Of a DNA stretch of 64,000 nucleotides, positions 61,355 to 64,000 are shown piece by piece. The stretch's first letter is position 1; each line of letters starts with the position of its first letter. The notes beneath the pieces are model-generated. The model did no database searches, was not told the DNA's origin, and saw only the letters and a program-made list of their open reading frames with translations. Source of the stretch: 2-12-FULL-41-16 sp964390625 (GTDB lineage Bacteria > Patescibacteriota > Patescibacteriia > Magasanikbacterales > UBA922); assembly GCA_964390625.1 (NCBI GenBank), contig CAYMID010000001.1, positions 4,685 to 68,684 of the forward strand, written 5' to 3'. The translations under genes were made by a program, and so were the position numbers.

Positions 61355-62266
61355 CTAGTCTAGGCTGTTCGGGGAGATAAGCATCGCGTCCCCAAAACTA
61401 TAAAATCGATACTGCTTTTCGACCGCCTGTCGGTAACACGCCAAGGCAAATTCAGTATCCCCAATAAATGCCGCCACAAGCATTAACAGGGTTGATTTGG
61501 GCAAATGAAAATTGGTGACCAACGCGTCAATCACTTTAAACGTAAACCCAGGGGTAATAAAAATATTCAAATCACCGTGATATGGCACCAATTCGCCACC
61601 GTTTAGATGTGCCACCCCCTCGAGCGTGCGCACAGTGGTAGTACCGACCGCAATAACGCGCCGCCCCTGTGCCTTGGCCGCATTAATTTGACTAGCTGTT
61701 TCGGGTGTGATTTCGACCACCTCGGCGTGCATAGTATGGTCGGCCACGCGCTCGGCTTTAACTGGCAAAAAAGTCCCTAGCCCAACGTGCAAAGTTACTT
61801 CGGCAAACTCGACCCCTTTAGTTTTGAGTTTAGCAATTAATTCGGGAGTAAAATGAAAGCCTGCGGTTGGCGCGGCCACCGACCCCTCGGCCCGTGCATA
61901 CACTGTCTGATACGACTGTACGTCAATTTCGTGCTTTTCGTCTTTAACATACGGCGGCAACGGAATTAACCCATACTGATTAGCTTTAGCCCGCACAGCC
62001 GCTTCGTCGGCACTAAACTGCACCAAAATTGTGCCCTCGGTCTCCTTTAGGAGCACCTCGCAACTAAAATCTGGCGCAAATACCACCCGCATCCCCGGCC
62101 GCACGTGGCGACCAGGTTTGGCCAACACCTTCCACACGCCAGCATTTTCCATGGGTCGCACCAAAAAAATCTCGACTGGCTTGGTGTGGTCACGCAAAGT
62201 CTCGCCCGTGGCCGAAACTAATTGACCAAGCAAACGAGCCTTGAACACTTTGGAATTATTCCACAC
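61355..62266 (-). CDS. queA: S-adenosylmethionine:tRNA ribosyltransferase-isomerase QueA, 5' end lost in a gap
   Basis: 303 residues visible. The first readable segment NNSKVFKARLLG corresponds to about residue 55 of QueA. AGFHFTPELI, HVGLGTFLPVK, THAE-like TMHAEVVEITPE, VGTTTVRTLEG, TNFHLPKSTLLMLVAAFIG and FYSFGDAMLI are conserved. QueA makes epoxyqueuosine in tRNA. An apparent continuous frame joins it to mltG through the Ns, but this is accidental: both proteins are missing their facing ends. Confidence 0.93.
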   Translation of the reverse strand: MWNNSKVFKARLLGQLVSATGETLRDHTKPVEIFLVRPMENAGVWKVLAKPGRHVRPGMRVVFAPDFSCEVLLKETEGTILVQFSADEAAVRAKANQYGLIPLPPYVKDEKHEIDVQSYQTVYARAEGSVAAPTAGFHFTPELIAKLKTKGVEFAEVTLHVGLGTFLPVKAERVADHTMHAEVVEITPETASQINAAKAQGRRVIAVGTTTVRTLEGVAHLNGGELVPYHGDLNIFITPGFTFKVIDALVTNFHLPKSTLLMLVAAFIGDTEFALACYRQAVEKQYRFYSFGDAMLISPNSLD

Positions 62267-62366
62267 NNNNNNNNNNNNNNNNNNNNNNNNNNNNNNNNNN
62301 NNNNNNNNNNNNNNNNNNNNNNNNNNNNNNNNNNNNNNNNNNNNNNNNNNNNNNNNNNNNNNNNNN
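62267..62366. other. Assembly gap (100 N) with real missing sequence
   Basis: No shared flank. Judged from family lengths, about 40 residues of MltG and about 55 of QueA are missing, so the true gap is nearer 300 bp than 100. Confidence 0.85.
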
Positions 62367-63304
62367 GACTTTGGGTATATTGCCGCCATGATCGAGGCCA
62401 CACTTGGCGCGGCGATTGGCCCGGGCGGCAAGGCTGGATACTTATACGTATTCCACGGATTTTTAGAATCACGGTCAGCGTTGGTGGTAAAAACGTTCCC
62501 CTCTTTACCAGTGGCGTAATGCACCGTTGAGTCAGCCTGCAAACCCATGTTTACGTCATGACGTTTCCAAAAAATATCGGCCACCAAAGCCTTGTCTTGC
62601 GGTGAACGCACTTCGCGCTCCAACAACGAAGCCATGGTCAAAATCTCGTGCACCGTGCGTTTCTTAGCTTTAATATCAGCCAACATTTGTGGCGAAAAAA
62701 CAGCGGCTTGGTGTTCCATAAATTTAGCCGCAATTTCCATAACACCAGCGTCTTTATTAAACGCAATTGTCTCTGGTGCCAAATATCCTTCCCAACTTAC
62801 GTTAGCGGGCTTGGTACCAGTAAACTCTGGCCAAACTGTTGGTCGATATTCTGGTTTGCTCCAGACAGCAGGTTGACCCAAAACTGCATACACCGCTTGT
62901 GTACTGCTCGCGCGACCAGCCTTAACCAAAGCCGTGGCCACATCGCGTAAATCCCAGCCTGGGATAATGGTAAACATTCCAGCTGCCTCCGGATTCTCGC
63001 GCAGCATTTTTACAAAACGTTTTACGGTGTGTGGCGGTGTCAATCGATAATCCCCAGGAGTCAACTGACGATCAGTGCCAGTCCACTTTACATACAATTT
63101 TAACGGCAAGTTGGTAAACGGGCGGCGAGACCAGACCTCATTCAATTGCTGCTCTAGGGCACTATACGACGCGCCTTTGGCAACCGTAAACGTCAGAGTT
63201 TGGTTAGCAAAAGCTGCGGTCGAAATTGGTAACCGTGTTATTACCAGCCACACCCACGCTGCATATGAGAGCCCCAACAATATGAGCCATCGCAGCAGGC
63301 GCAT
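62367..63304 (-). CDS. mltG: Endolytic murein transglycosylase MltG, 3' end lost in a gap
   Basis: 312 codons from the ATG at 63304. An N-terminal membrane helix (about residues 4-25) precedes the LysM-like YceG region (FTVAKGASYSALEQQLNEV, LTPGDYRL). The catalytic domain has ILTMASLLEREV with its Glu, VFWKR-like VADIFWKRHDVNMGLQADSTVHYA, and YPALPPGPIAAPSVASIMAAI. MltG cuts nascent glycan strands at the membrane and sets their length. Starts 1 nt after the manC stop. Confidence 0.93.
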
Positions 63305-63305
63305 A

Positions 63306-64000
63306 TTACAAATACTTAGTCTGACCATCGGCTTCGAGTTCGGCCAACAGAGTTTTGATTTCTGGGACTTTATCTTTGTGACAAACCAATAATGCATCGC
63401 CTGTATTTACTATCACCACGCCGTCTAGCCCAATCCCGGTCACAATCTTACTTGGTTCACCGTTATACACCAAACAATCTTGCGAGTCTAAGACTTTGGT
63501 ATTACCAACAATGTAATTTTCAGTTTCACCTGGGGCCAAGGCTTGTTTAAGTGCATACAATGTACCCGGATCATTCCAGCCCAAATTTACTTTTAACACC
63601 ACGGCCTGGTCTGGTGAGATTTTTTCAATAATCGCCTGATCAAACGAAGTCGCTGGCAGTGAACTGTACTCAGACAGTTGAGCCGGATCAGTTACCATAG
63701 ACTCCAAGGCTATACTTAAGTCTGGCTGATGCGTACGATACAGCTCGAGCAAAAAATCCAAATCAAAAATAAAATAACCTGGATTCCAAACCCACTCGTG
63801 ACTCGCAAACATCTGTCGACATTGTTCTAATTCTGGTCGGTATTTCCATGATTCATACTCATACACATTGTCATGCACGGCTTGGCCTAATTTGATCCAA
63901 CCTAAATTATGATTTGCAAACCGCGCCTTTTCACCCAAAAAAACCAATTGTTGTGGATTCTTGGTAACCAAGGCTTCGCCTTGCCTAAGAGCCGCTAAAA
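63306..64000 (-). CDS. manC: Mannose-1-phosphate guanylyltransferase, C-terminal part (5' end outside the window)
   Basis: About 231 residues visible; the frame stays open to the window edge. ARFANHNLGWIKLG, EYESWKYRPE, WVWNPGYFIFDLDFLLELY, TSFDQAIIEKI, VLKVNLGWNDPGTLYALKQAL and NTGDALLVCHKDKVPEIK match the C-terminal half of ManC-type enzymes, which make GDP-mannose from GTP and mannose-1-phosphate. The product would feed the glycosyltransferase at 59216 and others. The isomerase domain of bifunctional ManC is absent. Confidence 0.88.
   Translation of the reverse strand, partial: LAALRQGEALVTKNPQQLVFLGEKARFANHNLGWIKLGQAVHDNVYEYESWKYRPELEQCRQMFASHEWVWNPGYFIFDLDFLLELYRTHQPDLSIALESMVTDPAQLSEYSSLPATSFDQAIIEKISPDQAVVLKVNLGWNDPGTLYALKQALAPGETENYIVGNTKVLDSQDCLVYNGEPSKIVTGIGLDGVVIVNTGDALLVCHKDKVPEIKTLLAELEADGQTKYL

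Noticed and set aside
1..64000. CRISPR arrays, insertion sequences or prophage genes
   Set aside because: No regularly spaced repeats, transposase, integrase or phage structural genes were found. The only long exact repeats are the 55-bp gap flanks.

Overview
The window looks like a chromosome segment of a Candidate Phyla Radiation (Patescibacteria) bacterium, probably Parcubacteria-like. This is inferred from gene content, not from a marker phylogeny. The supporting genes are a VirB2-like pilin fused to a CHAP domain, a DUF4012 membrane protein, an LCP protein with the GMGGPG motif, a roughly 2950-residue cysteine-rich secreted protein and a standalone MazF/PemK-like protein. Most genes are packed with 1-5 nt spacing or ATGA overlaps and start without a Shine-Dalgarno (SD) sequence. 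TGA is used as a stop, so the code is standard. The sequence is a metagenome-style scaffold with five 100-N gaps. Three of these gaps are flanked by the same 55 bp on both sides and appear to be false: removing the Ns and one copy restores full-length recG, rel and the giant gene in frame.

Layout. 1-7246 (+) is one operon: a Clp-type AAA+ ATPase C-terminus, two small proteins, a beta-propeller protein, a DsbA-like oxidoreductase, the pilin-CHAP fusion and radA. 7247-7582 holds a probable structured RNA on the minus strand interrupted by a gap. 7583-12805 carries recG, tRNA-Arg(GCG), tRNA-Val(CAC), a membrane protein, a histidine phosphatase, a TrmB-like regulator and a 91-residue orphan. 12917-18604 (+) is LCP, der, pth, dprA and folC. 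18706-24540 (+) is a nucleotide-cyclase-like gene, topA and rel, followed by a candidate small RNA. 24632-33662 (minus, except tRNA-Leu) is a MazF-like gene, a GIY-YIG nuclease, engB with a tiny lysine-rich ORF, parB/parA, an S11 peptidase, scpB/scpA, a GT-C-like membrane protein and aspS.

33715-39080 is an AT-rich island with a tight four-gene operon: a PLP decarboxylase, a LicC-like nucleotidyltransferase, MetRS and a choline/aminoglycoside-kinase-like protein. It has its own consensus promoter and is bracketed by a 16-bp direct repeat. The decarboxylase, kinase and nucleotidyltransferase could together make a CDP-activated amino alcohol, as in a Kennedy-type pathway, for decorating surface lipids or glycans. 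This is the best candidate for an undescribed system here.

39345-64000 holds a lipoprotein with structured untranslated regions, the giant cysteine-rich protein with its partner, rsmA, a DUF4015 protein, tsaC and a FemAB-like protein (all minus). Then come rpmF/nusB/rnc and tRNA-Lys/tRNA-Arg (plus). Last is a minus-strand surface set: Ig-like membrane protein, DUF4012 protein, glycosyltransferase, secreted protein, queA, mltG and manC. Four scattered genes (10742, 12530, 18706, 39345) differ from the rest in being GC-rich, single-gene units with strong SD sequences and hairpin-rich flanks, which suggests a different origin or expression mode.
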